Source of the DNA: Haliotis asinina
Lineage: Eukaryota; Mollusca; Gastropoda; Lepetellida; Haliotidae
Direction of reading: 5' to 3'
Assembly: GCF_037392515.1 (NCBI RefSeq)
Contig: NC_090295.1
Coordinates: 21,220,001 to 21,284,000 of the forward strand
Length of the DNA stretch: 64,000 bases
The notes below the pieces were generated by a model that had not been told where the DNA came from, searched no databases, and saw nothing but the letters and a program-made list of their open reading frames with translations. Position numbers and translations under genes: made by a program. Shown here in pieces: positions 22,471-32,746 of this stretch (positions are counted from its first letter, which is position 1; every line of letters begins with the position of its first letter).

Positions 22471-23905
22471 AAACAACAAACAAGACTGTACTTTGAGCCA
22501 ACCAAAGTTTGAGACATCAGTGCTCAACACAATGGTGATATAGCTGTTTTTGATTTTTATGTTTTTTACTGACCCACTTCTGATTTTCCCTGACATAATA
22601 AACAACCAGATACTCACCATGACGTGGAAACAAACTGAATACATTTACAGAGCAAAACCAACTAAAAAGAGACAATGCTAGAAAACATTTCTCTTGGTAG
22701 TAGATCACTGCCTAATAATTCATTTTGTTATATCATTGGGTATGTTTTAACTAAATCACTTGTAGGTTTGCCCAGCAAAACAAGTTAAAATGTAAAGGGT
22801 ATGAAAAGTTGCATGTTTCCATCAAGGGTAATACAGTCTGATGTGCTCCTGTATGTAGTGGTGTTACCCAAGCCAGTAAGCGAGACTGCTACAAGAAGAA
22901 TTACATCGGATCGTGTTACCAAAGTGAGAAGTTTACAACATATTTATCTTACCGCCATGTTAAATGTACAAAACAGGGTGAGAGTTTGTAACCTGTAAAT
23001 AAGCTGACCACCTTCTACTCATTTTTGGTCCTCAAAATTCATAATATAGAGTAACTAGGCACTGTCATCTTTCCATCCAGTTTTCCAGAACCATCTTCAG
23101 TTTCAAAATAAAAACTAATCATGATGAATGCCCAAATATTTGTTGCTGAAATTATTTACATTGAAAAATCTGACTTGCAGAAGAATAATTAAGATAGTTA
23201 TAACATTACTCTACAGCAAAACCCTTCTCTGCACTAAGATGAATTTTGAAAGGCTTGACGTCAGAAATGGATGCATGTTTGGAATGCAGAACATCCAGAA
23301 GGAAACGAGAATGTGAAGTGTTTGGTTATTTCTGGATGGTGATCAGAGCAGCATTTTATTGGGACCATCTCTTCATTAACTGTTTATTATTGCCTCGGTA
23401 AAAAATCCATCAAGGTTTCAAGCACATATTTTAAAGGACATATCCTTTGCAGTTCACCAGTATTTACAATGATTGATTTTATATACAGTGTGAAAATACA
23501 TACATGAGGATAGCACAGCAAAATATTTATATAACAAATGTTCCAAAAGTATTGACAACTGTAAATGTAGTACTGGTACTGTTTAACGTACCTCTAGTTT
23601 CTATGAGATACATCACTTTATACTTCATTGTCTATGTCCTGAACCATTGAATCTATTTTTAAGATTATTTCTACCATGTTACTTGGTTGCTTCAGAAAAC
23701 TGAAAACTAATTTACACAAATTTCACAAATGCTTCAAACTATCCACTCTCCAAAGCCACAGTGTTAACCACAGACAAAAGTTTGATTTCATCCTTCATAT
23801 TTGTAGATACTACAAATATGTTTGCATATGTCTGGTTTGTCAAGATGAATCTTACCAAACATGCTTTTGTTAGCCTTCCATGTATCACTAGGCTGAGTCT
23901 TCATC
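22471..23905. other. No gene seen
   Basis: AT-rich unique DNA with several short frames and no family resemblance. Confidence 0.5.
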
Positions 23906-24138
23906 ACAAAAACCATAGAATACCCTCTAAACAGACACCAACACAACAGATTACCCTCTAAACAGGCCACCAAAACAGAATACCCTACAAACAACTCACC
24001 AAAATAGGATACCGTCCAAACAGCTCACCAACACAGAATACCCTCTAAACAGACACCAACACAGAATACCCTCTAACCGATACCAACACCATAGAATATC
24101 CTCTAAACAGGCCACCAACACAGAATACCCCCTAAACA

Positions 24139-24302
24139 GATGTAGCAGGGAGTGGCGTCATCCTTAAGATGACATCCTCACCTTGTCAGCTTGCTGACAG
24201 GGTTAACCTCTTTGGTCATGTGGACAAGGCGTCCGACTTCGGATCAGAAGGTCCGTTGTTCGAATCCCAACACGGGACTCAGAAATTTTGTGGCTGCTAC
24301 AC
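24139..24302 (+). mobile_element. SINE-D-like element with tRNA-Arg(TCG)-like core, copy 1
   Basis: It begins TGTAGCAGGGAGTGGCG and ends GTGGCTGCTACA, so TGTAGC and GCTACA bound it. The core from about 24209 reads TTGGTCATGTGGACAAGGCG, then an anticodon arm TCCGA-CTTCGGA-TCAGA, then a T-arm with GTTGTTCGAATCCCAAC. The anticodon position is TCG and the body resembles eukaryotic tRNA-Arg(TCG). The acceptor stem is not convincing and the anticodon stem has a mismatch, so this is a tRNA-derived element, not a functional tRNA. Confidence 0.65.
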
Positions 24303-24677
24303 AGACACCAACACCACAGAATACCCTCTAAACAGGCCACCAATACAAAATACCTTCTAAACAGGCCACCAACACAGAATACCCTCTAAGCAGGCCACCA
24401 AAACAGAATACCCTCTAAACAGGCCACCAATACAAAATACCTTCTAAACAGGCCATCAACACAGAATACCCTCTAAACAGGCCACCAAAACAGAATACCC
24501 TCTAGACAGGCCACATACACAGAATACCCTCTGAACAGATCACCAACACAAAATACCCTCCAAACAACCCATCAACAAAATACCCTCCAAACAGACCACC
24601 AAGACAGAATACCCTCTAAACAGCTCACCGACACAGAATACACTCTAACCAGACACCAACAGAGAACCCCTAAACAG

Positions 24678-24839
24678 ATGTAGCAGGGCGTGGAGTCATC
24701 CCACAGAAGACATCCTTACCTTGTCAGCTTGTTGACAGGGTTAACCTCTTTGGTCATGTGGACAAGGCGTCCAACTTCGGATCAGAAGGTCTGCTGTTCG
24801 AATCCCAACACGGGACTCGGAAATTTTGTGGCCGCTACA
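24678..24839 (+). mobile_element. tRNA-Arg(TCG)-like element, copy 2
   Basis: Nearly identical to copy 1 at an offset of 538 bp, measured at the GTCCRACTTC anticodon arm. It differs at a few positions, for example TCCAA for TCCGA in the anticodon stem and CTGCTGTTCGAATCCC in the T arm. Both copies sit in the same phase of the surrounding array, so they arose by block duplication, not by two insertions. Confidence 0.65.
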
Positions 24840-25338
24840 CAGACACCAACACCATAGAATACCCTCTAAACAGACACCAATACCCTCTAAACAGGCCACC
24901 AATACAAAATACCCTCTAAACAGGCCACCAAAACAGAATACCCTCTAAACAGGCCACAAACACGGAATACCCCCTAAACAGGCCACCAAGACTACAGAAT
25001 ACCCTCTAACCAAACACATACATAGAATACCCTCTGAACAGATCACCAACACAAAATACCCTCTAAACAGCCATCAACAAAATACCCTCTAAACAGACCC
25101 CAACACAGAATACCCTCCAAACAGACTATCCTCTAAACAAACAACCTATACAGATTACCCTCTAAAACAGACCACCAGCATATACTAGTATCTCCCCTAA
25201 ACATATCACCAACACGGAATACCGTCTAAACAGACACCAACACTGCAGAATACTCTCTAACCAAACACATAGACGGAATACCCTCCAAATGAATCATTAA
25301 CAGAATACCTTCAAAACAAATCACCATCAAATTCCCTC

Positions 25339-25478
25339 TAAACAGATCCCCACTGAGAAACCTCCAAACAGATCCCCACTGAGAATCCTCCAAACAGATC
25401 CCCACTGACAATCCTCCAAACAGATCCCCACTGAGAATCCTCCAAACCTGATCCCCACTGACAATCCTCCAAACAGAT
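25339..25478. repeat. 26-bp tandem repeat, about five copies
   Basis: The unit is AAACAGATCCCCACTGAGAA plus TCCTCC. It probably diverged from the neighbouring 29-bp array, with which it shares CTCYAAACAGA. The minus-strand frames here (GGFSVGIC-like repeats) are by-products. Confidence 0.85.
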
Positions 25479-26027
25479 CACAGACACAAAGGTTGACATC
25501 ACTGTGGATGCAATACATTGACTTCAGACATCCTCATGTAAATTTGTACTCCCTCGTCAGTAGTAGTAAAACGTGTAGACATTGAGTAATTAGTGAGGCT
25601 ATCTCCATAGCCCTCATGATCACAGATTTTCAGATAATTCTGCCTGAGCCGTGAAAGAATCTAATGCTTAGGAACACACGATGAATTGTTGATTCAGGGT
25701 GTGTTATCCTCTGAACAATTACAGTGGACAAATGCTAAATTTGGCCGTCAGCACTAAATTAGGATTGGTAAATGTTTACGAGAGTCAGGGGAAATTATCG
25801 AATCACCAAAGACTCTTGTCAGTTGTTGGCAGTTCACACAGACCAGAGGACAATGACTTCCTAACAGTAATTGCAAGATCTCTCGCTGAACTTGTATATA
25901 ACCCAGCTCTCTGGATTGTATATTGGTCAAGGAAATGAAACAGAATGACTTTACTGATGCATAAACATTGGCAATCAAACTGATTTCAGATGATGAATTA
26001 GTTAATGAATTCAGTCATAAAGAGTCT
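25479..26027. other. No gene called
   Basis: Contains a 79-codon plus frame (25699-25938) with no recognisable domain and no strong acceptor or donor around it. Otherwise unremarkable. Confidence 0.4.
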
Positions 26028-26139
26028 GGGCACTGTTTCACAAAGCGATCACACTGCTAAGATGATCATAACCACAATACTTTGACATAGACTTACAACC
26101 GTTTGAGGCATTACCATCTCTTTGTAACAAAGTCCAGTG
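26028..26139. mobile_element. Palindromic MITE (TTTCACAAAG terminus)
   Basis: The left arm is GGGCACTGTTTCACAAAGCG then ATCACACTGCTAAGATGATC. The right arm in reverse complement is TGGACTTTGTTACAAAGAGA then TGGTAATGCC. The centre has TTTGACATAGACTTACAACC. The same ends and ATCRTAACTCCCATAC-type interior appear in the arrays at 1763, 43007 and 56130. Confidence 0.65.
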
Positions 26140-26229
26140 GTCAATGTCCATGATGGTAAGGTCTACTGGAAAACAAGGTTAAGTTCAGCACAACTGACCC
26201 ATACTAGCATGTATGACTGCCGCTTTCCA

Positions 26230-26484
26230 TTATGAGTGAAGGGGCCCCAGACTGTCCATGATCAAGTGTAGTGTGCTAGGGGAGGGCACATGGCCTTCCT
26301 CATCCGATACGTGCAGAATCAATTTCACTGTCATGTATTGCACATGCACTTGCCTACATCTGCTCTCTCTTTCACAAACCAAATGGGTTTGCTCACTGCC
26401 ACCTGCTTCCCTGTGCCAGTCCAACATATCCTTGTTTGCCAACATATCCTCATCTGACCCAATGAGTTGAAGATGGTACCCCCA
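26230..26484 (-). CDS. Possible coding exon, unidentified
   Basis: On the minus strand, a TTTCTGTGACAG acceptor-like sequence is followed by 84 open codons to a stop at 26230. The first residues are WGYHLQLIGSDEDMLANKDM. The stretch is less AT-rich than its neighbours and the codons look ordinary. I recognise no domain. The pyrimidine tract is weak and the preceding in-frame TGA lies just before the putative acceptor. It could equally be chance. No partner exon was identified. Confidence 0.2.
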   Translation of the reverse strand, partial: WGYHLQLIGSDEDMLANKDMLDWHREAGGSEQTHLVCERESRCRQVHVQYMTVKLILHVSDEEGHVPSPSTLHLIMDSLGPLHS

Positions 26485-26746
26485 CTGTCACAGAAAGTGG
26501 AATATCTAGTACATAGCAGGAATTCGATATGATCCCTGCAGTCTGCGGATTTGTAGATCAAATTGAGTCAAATAAAATTAATAAACTGAACTAAATAAAT
26601 AATCGAAACCTAAATACTTAACTTTCATGTCTTCAAACACCTGCTGAGCTGACATCAACATTTGTACAAACCAATGTAATCTTCTACAGTTTGATGTCTT
26701 TATTTATTTACAATACAGCCGCCTAGCCTGCTCAGCCACCAAGACT

Positions 26747-26958
26747 TCCACTAGAATTTGTACTTTACTAAGAGAGTGAAATCTCATATGTTGTGGATGT
26801 TGCGGTGGCTGAATGGGCTAGGCGGCTGACTTTGTGTGCTGGCGATTAGGTGCCTGACACACTCAGGGTGTGGGTTCGGATCCTGGATGGGACTCAACCA
26901 AAAAAGTACTAGAATTTGTACTTTACTAAGAAAGTGAAAACCCAAATATGACATATGT
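26747..26958 (+). mobile_element. tRNA-like (type II) segment between long direct repeats
   Basis: The centre, about 26798-26895, reads GCGGTGGCTGAATGGGCTAG, GCGGCTGACT and, after an extended variable region, GGGTGTGGGTTCGGATCCTG. This resembles a Leu/Ser-type tRNA with a long variable arm, with A-box-like and B-box-like (GGTTCGGATCC) parts. The flanks CTAGAATTTGTACTTTACTA plus AGARAGTGAAA occur at about 26752 and 26910, and ATATGTTG follows both. A retroposed tRNA-like unit with a long target duplication, or a local duplication, would explain this. Confidence 0.55.
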
Positions 26959-26961
26959 TGG

Positions 26962-27085
26962 AGGTGTAAGAGGCAAATAATGAATTTTGGTGAAGAGTCT
27001 TGCTGACTTCGTTGATGCGTGTCTTCAAAAAGTTTCCAACTGTGGAGATTGGTCGTACTGATATCAATCACTGAACCATCTAATT
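26962..27085 (+). mobile_element. SINE-B fragment, very diverged
   Basis: GTAAGAGGCAAATAATG, then GGTGAAGAGTCTTGCTGACT, TCGTTGATGCGTGTC, and AATCACTGAACCATCTAATTC are recognisable in SINE-B order. Head and tail are lost. Confidence 0.5.
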
Positions 27086-27648
27086 CAGTCAGTTATTTTC
27101 AGAACACCATTAGGTAGAGAATGGGAGAAAGTGAGTGTTGTTGCTGAACATTTATTTCAAGATTTTGGTAACTTAGCTCAAACCAACCCTGACAATATCA
27201 TTCCATTTTCGTATCGCTTCTCTTAGCATATCGGCATAGAAAATCTATATAAAAATAATTATTTTTAATTGGTCTTTGATTTGGGATAATATCTGTACTT
27301 CAAGGTTATTTTCCTTGAAATAATTGTAGGTCGTTGAAGGACACCTTGGTGACTGCACCAAGATGTGCGTGCCTGTGGTAGTTAATTAAGTGAAGTGGTT
27401 TATGATTTTCATTGAAGTTGAGAGGATGGAACTAGTGCAAAAAGTTCATCATGGCTTCAGAACACTTGAGTTGTTTAAAACAAATATTTTGCACAGCTCA
27501 ATATTCTTAGTTTTATTGTATTTGGCATGAGATCATGTGTGTTGACATGTATCTTTGTAAGAGGAAAACTGCATGATGTTCAGATGGGCTATTAGAAGTC
27601 GTCAAGCAACAGTCTAAGGATCAAAATGTTGCATTTTCATAGAATAGT
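27086..27648. other. No gene seen
   Basis: AT-rich unique DNA. Confidence 0.5.
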
Positions 27649-27874
27649 GCGTGAGTGAGTTTAGTTTTACGCCATACACAGCAATAATAAGGCAGCGATC
27701 TATAAATAATCGTGTCTGGACTAGACAATCCCGTGATCAACCGCATCATCATTGATCTGCGCGATTGGGAACCCATGATCACCCGATCCAGTTGCCACCT
27801 AATGACAAGCATAGTTGCCTTTTGTGGCAAGCATGGGTTGCTGAAGGCCTATTCTAACTTGGACCTTCACGGGT
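27649..27874 (-). mobile_element. SINE-B with small internal deletions
   Basis: Antisense tail GTGAGTGAGTTTAGTTTTAC, CCATACACAGCAATA (shortened), TCTGGACTAGACAATCCCGT, then GGGAACCCATGATCACCCGA with the ACATGTGTCAACC-to-GCGAGCCTG core lost, and the head ending ACCTTCACGGGTC. The deleted core distinguishes it from the copy at 2181. Boundaries may share AGAATAG. Confidence 0.8.
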
Positions 27875-30807
27875 CTTTTGACAGAATAGAGATGCAGTCA
27901 CCTATAATATACTTCCTTAATTTCATGACGTTGATATATTTCCTAGAAACCAGTGTATATATTAACTCCTGAAAGGGTTATTTTGTGGCCAGGTCTTTCA
28001 CACAATCCAGTTGATGGGCAGTTTAGAAGTTGAGGTGATAAAGAATGATGATACAATGGGGAAGCTGTATATCTACAAAAAAAAGTGTCATCATTATCAA
28101 TGCAATGAATTAATTAAAATCACTTAAAACTAAATAAAAAGTTATATATGTAGATAGAATTTGTGAAAAAATATGATAAATTCAAATATTCTTCACACTT
28201 CATATTGTTTGGGGACTGGACTACATAAAATGTGTAAATCAATGAAAAATTGATCTGTCATGGAGAGTGTGACAAAAGCTAGGAAAAGAACACTTAATAA
28301 TGAGAACAGTGGTAAGAATTTGGCTAAAATGAGTCTCTTCCTATGACCCTGACCCTGATCACCTTTACTTGATATCAGTGGCAAACAAAAGTGTGCCTGG
28401 TCTGAAAATCAGACAAACTTACACGTCACAATAACATTGGGTACCAAACTGTATTATCTTGGCAATATGCCAAAAGAAAGACGTTTTATGTTTCGTTTTG
28501 CTATTTGGTAAGAACTGTGCCAACAAGAAATATTTTTGATCCATGTTTTAACTCTGTGAATGTTAGTTCGCTGTGAGCAAGATAACAAGCAGTAATAACA
28601 GACAAAATTTTCTTCCTTTCTTTTCAATGAAACCTAAAACAGTCTTCTGCTGCTGAATAATACTGTACAGTCATCAGATGTTTATTTTCAATCTGTTCCT
28701 CCAGCTTTCTTGTACATCTGTACATTCATAACTGTCTTCATCAATAAACACCATACGAAAACTGTGATTACATAAGGTTTCCCAAGGAACCAACAGAAAC
28801 ATCATGATTTTAACTGTGGCCACTGGCAGTCTAATACAAGGGATTTCTAACACAGATGAACATTCTGTGATATACCTGGAGGAGTGGGTACTGGAGAGAA
28901 TTTTCTAATTGCGATAGCTTCCCGATGTGAAAGCATACATTGTGGTATGTATTGCATTATATTGCAAGAACTATTTTTTTAACAAAACATACTCAAAATC
29001 AAGTTGACTCTTGAATTATAACAAAACAACAAAATCACTATGCTTGATTAGACATTAATAAAAACTTTTAGTCATGACAAAATATAAAATTTTAGTAAAT
29101 AAGGTTTGGCACAAAGGAAGCAAGGAAAAAAACAAGTTAACAATTCAACAAAGTGGTTACTCGTCTGAACTAGTGTCTCCAATCTCACAAAGAAAAAGAC
29201 CCGAGATTTTAAGCAACAAATCCACCTGGTCAGAACATATCAGAGATCACTGGTCATTCATGAGTACATTTTCAAAACATTCCACTGTTTGCAGTAAGTT
29301 TCGTAAGAAAAATGAAATTATAAATATGTAGTCCAAAGCGTTTGTGCGTGAAATGTTCATTACAATCTGGAATCATTTCAAAATTTCTTGTTTTTATATG
29401 TTGCTGTTTCAATGTATTTTTTTATAATTAAGCACATCAGAATCTCTGCGTAATAAAAGTACAGGCCAAAGCAAAAGAATAATTGCATGTTTTTAGTATT
29501 TGCTTGCGTGAAAAACGCAGGTTTCTGTGTTAACGCAAAATCTGCATTCATATTCAAACCATTACAAAACGGTTGAACAAATATCAGCCTGAAACCGGCT
29601 TTAGCTTGAAAAGCAGAAATATCCAAACATTTCCACAGGTTATGAAGTTTTCAGAATGCTTGTTTTTTTTATCAGCAATACATATCATTTTCATCCCCGA
29701 ATCAGTAAATATCAGTAAACTGGTTAAACTGTCATGTCATTGCAGATTACTTTAGTAATCTCCTTAAAATTGGATCTTCAATTCAGGTGCAATGCCAATC
29801 TCCATGAAATTAGTGTCAGGTGAACTTAAAGACAAGCAAATTGGCATGTAGGATCTTAAATTCTTTGTAAAACGGTGTATGCGTTCAGACCAACATATCT
29901 GATTTCTGTTTGAATAAGAAAACTACTGAACCTAACTGTTCATAAAAGGAATACAATTGCAGTCATATTTCATTTCTGTCCTGGTTTGCTATTATGAAAA
30001 TCAAAGAAAATGGAAACAAATCATCTGAGAAAGCTGACACCTGAATCATACATCACTCACTTAAATGAGCTGGTTGAAGGAGTTCAGTGACTATGAACAA
30101 ATTACTATCCTTGGATTATCACACTTAGACGAATTAAATTTTATCAATTTTGTCTGAAACAAACAAAGGCATTTCATTTTGAACTCACCTGAACTGTCAA
30201 TTCACTCATCTGCTGGACCTTTCTGACATCTTGTCTGAAACACAAAACCTTTCACATGAAACATATCATGGAAGATGAAATTATCGCATCTGCTTGTTAT
30301 AATGTGATGTTTATGATCCAAATTTCCAGAAATATTTCAGTGAGCTTCAGAGCCCTTGTATGTCTGTTTTGATTTACCATAACAATATATAAATCCATTA
30401 ATGAAAGACGTCCCCTTTCTCATTTCCATCAGGATAGTCCATGAAAAATATCAACATTTGGGAACCGCTTTGATATTTTAATTGTCTTAATACATGTCCA
30501 GATTATGATCTAAGCAGCATGCAGGAAACTGTTCACAAAAACATCGTCATTATAATTATTTTAGACTCCCATTTAGTGAAAGCTCATGCACTCACTTTCC
30601 ATCGGGCTTTTCTCAAGAAGGGAATACGCACTATTAGTGCTTCAGCTTCTCAAGGTCCTTAACATGTTTATTTTGTAATACTCAGGAGCATTATTGTATA
30701 TTTTTTGCAGAAATGCTACACTATTAATCTTTCTTCTCTTTAGTTTCTGTTGATTCCTGAAAACTATACAAAAGAATCATCACAAGATGCCAGTAAAAGT
30801 GAACACT
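27875..30807. other. No gene seen over about 2.9 kb
   Basis: AT-rich unique DNA. The minus frame at 28193-28384 encodes a basic stretch followed by a hydrophobic run, but starts with TTG and lacks other support. The other frames (29074-29331, 29378-29626) are low-complexity AT-rich products. Confidence 0.45.
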
Positions 30808-30844
30808 TATATTTCAGGGAGAGAGAGGAGGGAGGGAGGGAGTT

Positions 30845-31075
30845 AGCAATATTCAGCAATATTCCAGCTATATGGCGGCGGTCTGTAAATAATCGAGTCT
30901 GGACCAGACAATCCAGTGATCAGCAGCATGAGCATCGATCTGCGCAATTGGGAACCAATGACATGTGCCAACCAAGTCAGCGAGTCTGACCACCCGATCC
31001 CGTTAGTTGCCTCTTACGACAAGCTGAGTCGCCTTTTATGGCAAGCTTGGGTTGCTGAAGGCCTATTCTACCCCG
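30845..31075 (-). mobile_element. SINE-B within the compound insertion
   Basis: A well-preserved copy. The tail is AGCAATATTCCAGCTATATG, then TCGAGTCTGGACCAGACAAT, AGTCAGCGAGTCTGACCACC and CCTCTTACGACAAGC, and the head end reads GGCCTATTCTACCCCGG, lacking the last ACCTTCACGGGTC. The high match to the family suggests a fairly young copy. Confidence 0.85.
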
Positions 31076-31084
31076 GCAGGAAGA

Positions 31085-31310
31085 GAGAGAGCGAGTTTGG
31101 TTTTATGCCATTTTCAGCAATATTCCAGCAATATCACAGGGGTGTGCAACAGAGATTGGCTTCACACAAAGTACCCATGTGGGGAATTGAACTCAGGACT
31201 TCGGCATGACAAGTGAACACTCTAACCACTAGGCTAATCTCTGTTGCACACCCCTGTGATATTGCTGGAATATTGCCAAAAATGGCATAAAACCACACTC
31301 ACTCTCTCTC
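31085..31310 (-). mobile_element. SINE-A with inverted tail, forming a fold-back
   Basis: The minus SINE-A spans about 31085-31232, with A-box and B-box regions near 31180-31230. Its 75-80 bp tail end (from the GAGAGAGAGCGAG edge through TTCCAGCAATATCACAGG to GGTGTGCAACAGAG) is repeated in inverted orientation at about 31233-31310. The arms pair almost perfectly around a spacer of about 80 bp that holds the SINE head. CCACTAGGCTA flanks the inverted piece at about 31225 and 31313. Confidence 0.8.
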
Positions 31311-31345
31311 TCCACTAGGCTACTCCACTACCTATATTTCAGGGA

Positions 31346-32152
31346 AACGATTGCATTGGTGAATGTATGCTTTGTTTCCTAAACCATTACAAGCATGCAA
31401 ATATGTCTTCTAACTCACTTCAGAAATTAAATGAGCAGAATATTTTGCACCATATCAACACATAAAATAGGCCGGAGTTATACACAAGCACTGTGTGAGA
31501 AAATATTGCTCGGTTAATGTGTGTCACATTATAGACAGGTTATATAAATTAGCCCCTGTCATGATATTGCTGGAATATTGCTAAATATTAAGCAAACCCA
31601 TTCCCAATCATGAAAATCTTTTCTTGCTGCTTTAACTAGCTTGTCATCTTCAAGTATAAGTACTGACATCAAGTCCCATGGTAGTCTCAAATGAATACAT
31701 GACATCCCCAAAGAAACTGTCAGTGCCAATATTCGTTACACGTCAGCAGACATTATACATTACACATGATTCATGCATACTTTCCCCAAACACATAATGA
31801 CTCTATATATTCAGCTATTTCACAAAAAAAGATTATTACATTTGTCAGTGACGATATTTCAAGATGCACTGTCAAGTTTTTACTTAGCGTTGTATCGATT
31901 GCTGGAAATGTGTGCCAGGCAATACACATGCTGACGTAATCTTCACATCCTATTTTTTGTCACTCTGATACCCACTTCATTTGCTGACAGTGCAATAATC
32001 TCATCGCTGGTTTCCACCCCAGTGCTGCAGTCAAGATTTGCTCCTTCCTTCAGAAAATATGGGTCAATAACCAAACTTGATAAATCTCTAATCCTTCTCT
32101 TAGACATTTTGACAGCCAAACGAATTTAAAGATAAACTTTGCACATCATATT
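31346..32152. other. No gene seen; one SINE tail fragment
   Basis: Unique DNA except for a plus-strand tail fragment (CATGATATTGCTGGAATATT then GCTAAAT) at about 31559-31592. Confidence 0.5.
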
Positions 32153-32290
32153 AAGCTCTGTTTCATCACTGGTTTCCACCCAGTGTTTTGTGTGTGTTTT
32201 GTCACATTGTTGCACTGCAGATATGTTCAGCTCTGTTTCATCACTGGTTTCAACCCCTGTGTGTTTTGTCACATCGTAGCACTGCAGATA
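32153..32290. repeat. 75-bp tandem duplication
   Basis: AGCTCTGTTTCATCACTGGT, TTTTGTCACATYGTWGCACT and GCAGATAKG occur twice at an offset of 75 bp (TTTCATCACT at 32161 and 32236). A weaker relative may lie near 31995 (CTCATCGCTGGTTTCCACCC). Confidence 0.75.
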
Positions 32291-32367
32291 GGTGTCATGA
32301 GCTTATGGTGGTTGTGGCACAGCTCTGTGATTACAGCAGCTGACAGGGACACATATGGTCTGGTTCA

Positions 32368-32547
32368 AGTGAAGTAAGAAAGTAAGTTTGGTTTTATGCC
32401 GTTTTTAGCAACAGTCCCGCAATATCACAACTAAGGACACCAGAAATGGGCAACACACTTTCTAACCATGTAGGTATTTGAACTGGACTCTTCGGGATGA
32501 TGAACAAATGCCTTAACTACCAGAGTCACGGAGGTAGATCCATAAAG
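32368..32547 (-). mobile_element. SINE-A, older copy
   Basis: Antisense tail GGTTTTATGCCGTTTTTAGC, body ACACCAGAAATGGGCAACAC, decayed B box (GTATTTGAACTGGACTC) and decayed A box (TGCCTTAACTACCAGAG). A second SINE-A inserted beside it. Confidence 0.75.
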
Positions 32548-32728
32548 AGTGAAGTGACAGAGTAAGTTGGGTTTTACACAGTTTTTAGCAACAGTCCAGC
32601 AATATTATGGCTGAGTACATCAGAAATGGGTTTCAAACATGGTAACAATGTATGGAGTCGAACTGGGCTCTTTTGGATAATGAATAAACGCCTTAACCAC
32701 TAGGCTACCCCACTGCCCCCAGCAACAT
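32548..32728 (-). mobile_element. SINE-A with 17-18 bp target duplication
   Basis: The SINE has a B-box region GAGTCGAACTGGGCTC and an A-box region GCCTTAACCACTAGGCTACC read in antisense. It is bounded by GGAGGTAGATCCATAAAGAG (from 32530) and GGAGGTAGATCCACAAAGAC (from 32729), which match over about 18 bp with one or two differences. Confidence 0.8.
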
Positions 32729-32746
32729 GGAGGTAGATCCACAAAG

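Larger units (their letters stand above)
23906..25240. repeat. ~29-bp tandem array (ATACCCTCTAAACAGG family)
   Basis: Units resemble CACCAACACAGAATACCCTC plus TAAACAGGC. Length varies, copies with GACACC, CTCACC or GGCCACC are mixed, and decay increases towards the right. Two tRNA-Arg-like inserts divide it, and a 538-bp block including one insert appears to be duplicated. Confidence 0.85.
30808..31345. mobile_element. Compound SINE insertion bounded by a 13-bp direct repeat
   Basis: TATATTTCAGGGA occurs at 30808-30820 and 31333-31345. Between them lie a GA-rich stretch, a SINE-B (minus), a SINE-A (minus), an inverted piece of SINE-A tail, and a return to the SINE-A head sequence (CCACTAGGCTACTCCACTAC). 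The outer repeat fits the target duplication of the first SINE insertion, with later rearrangement inside. Confidence 0.75.

Noticed and set aside
24209-24283. Functional tRNA-Arg(TCG) gene
   Set aside because: The anticodon loop and T loop are recognisable, but the acceptor stem does not pair convincingly and the anticodon stem has a mismatch. The copy lies in an array, so it is treated as a tRNA-derived element.
23906-25240. CRISPR array
   Set aside because: The regular ~29-bp repeats have no unique spacers of constant length, and the setting is eukaryotic. It is an ordinary tandem array.
28193-28384. Small membrane protein (basic start then hydrophobic stretch) on the minus strand
   Set aside because: It starts with TTG, has no splice or promoter support, and lies in AT-rich DNA where hydrophobic runs arise by chance.
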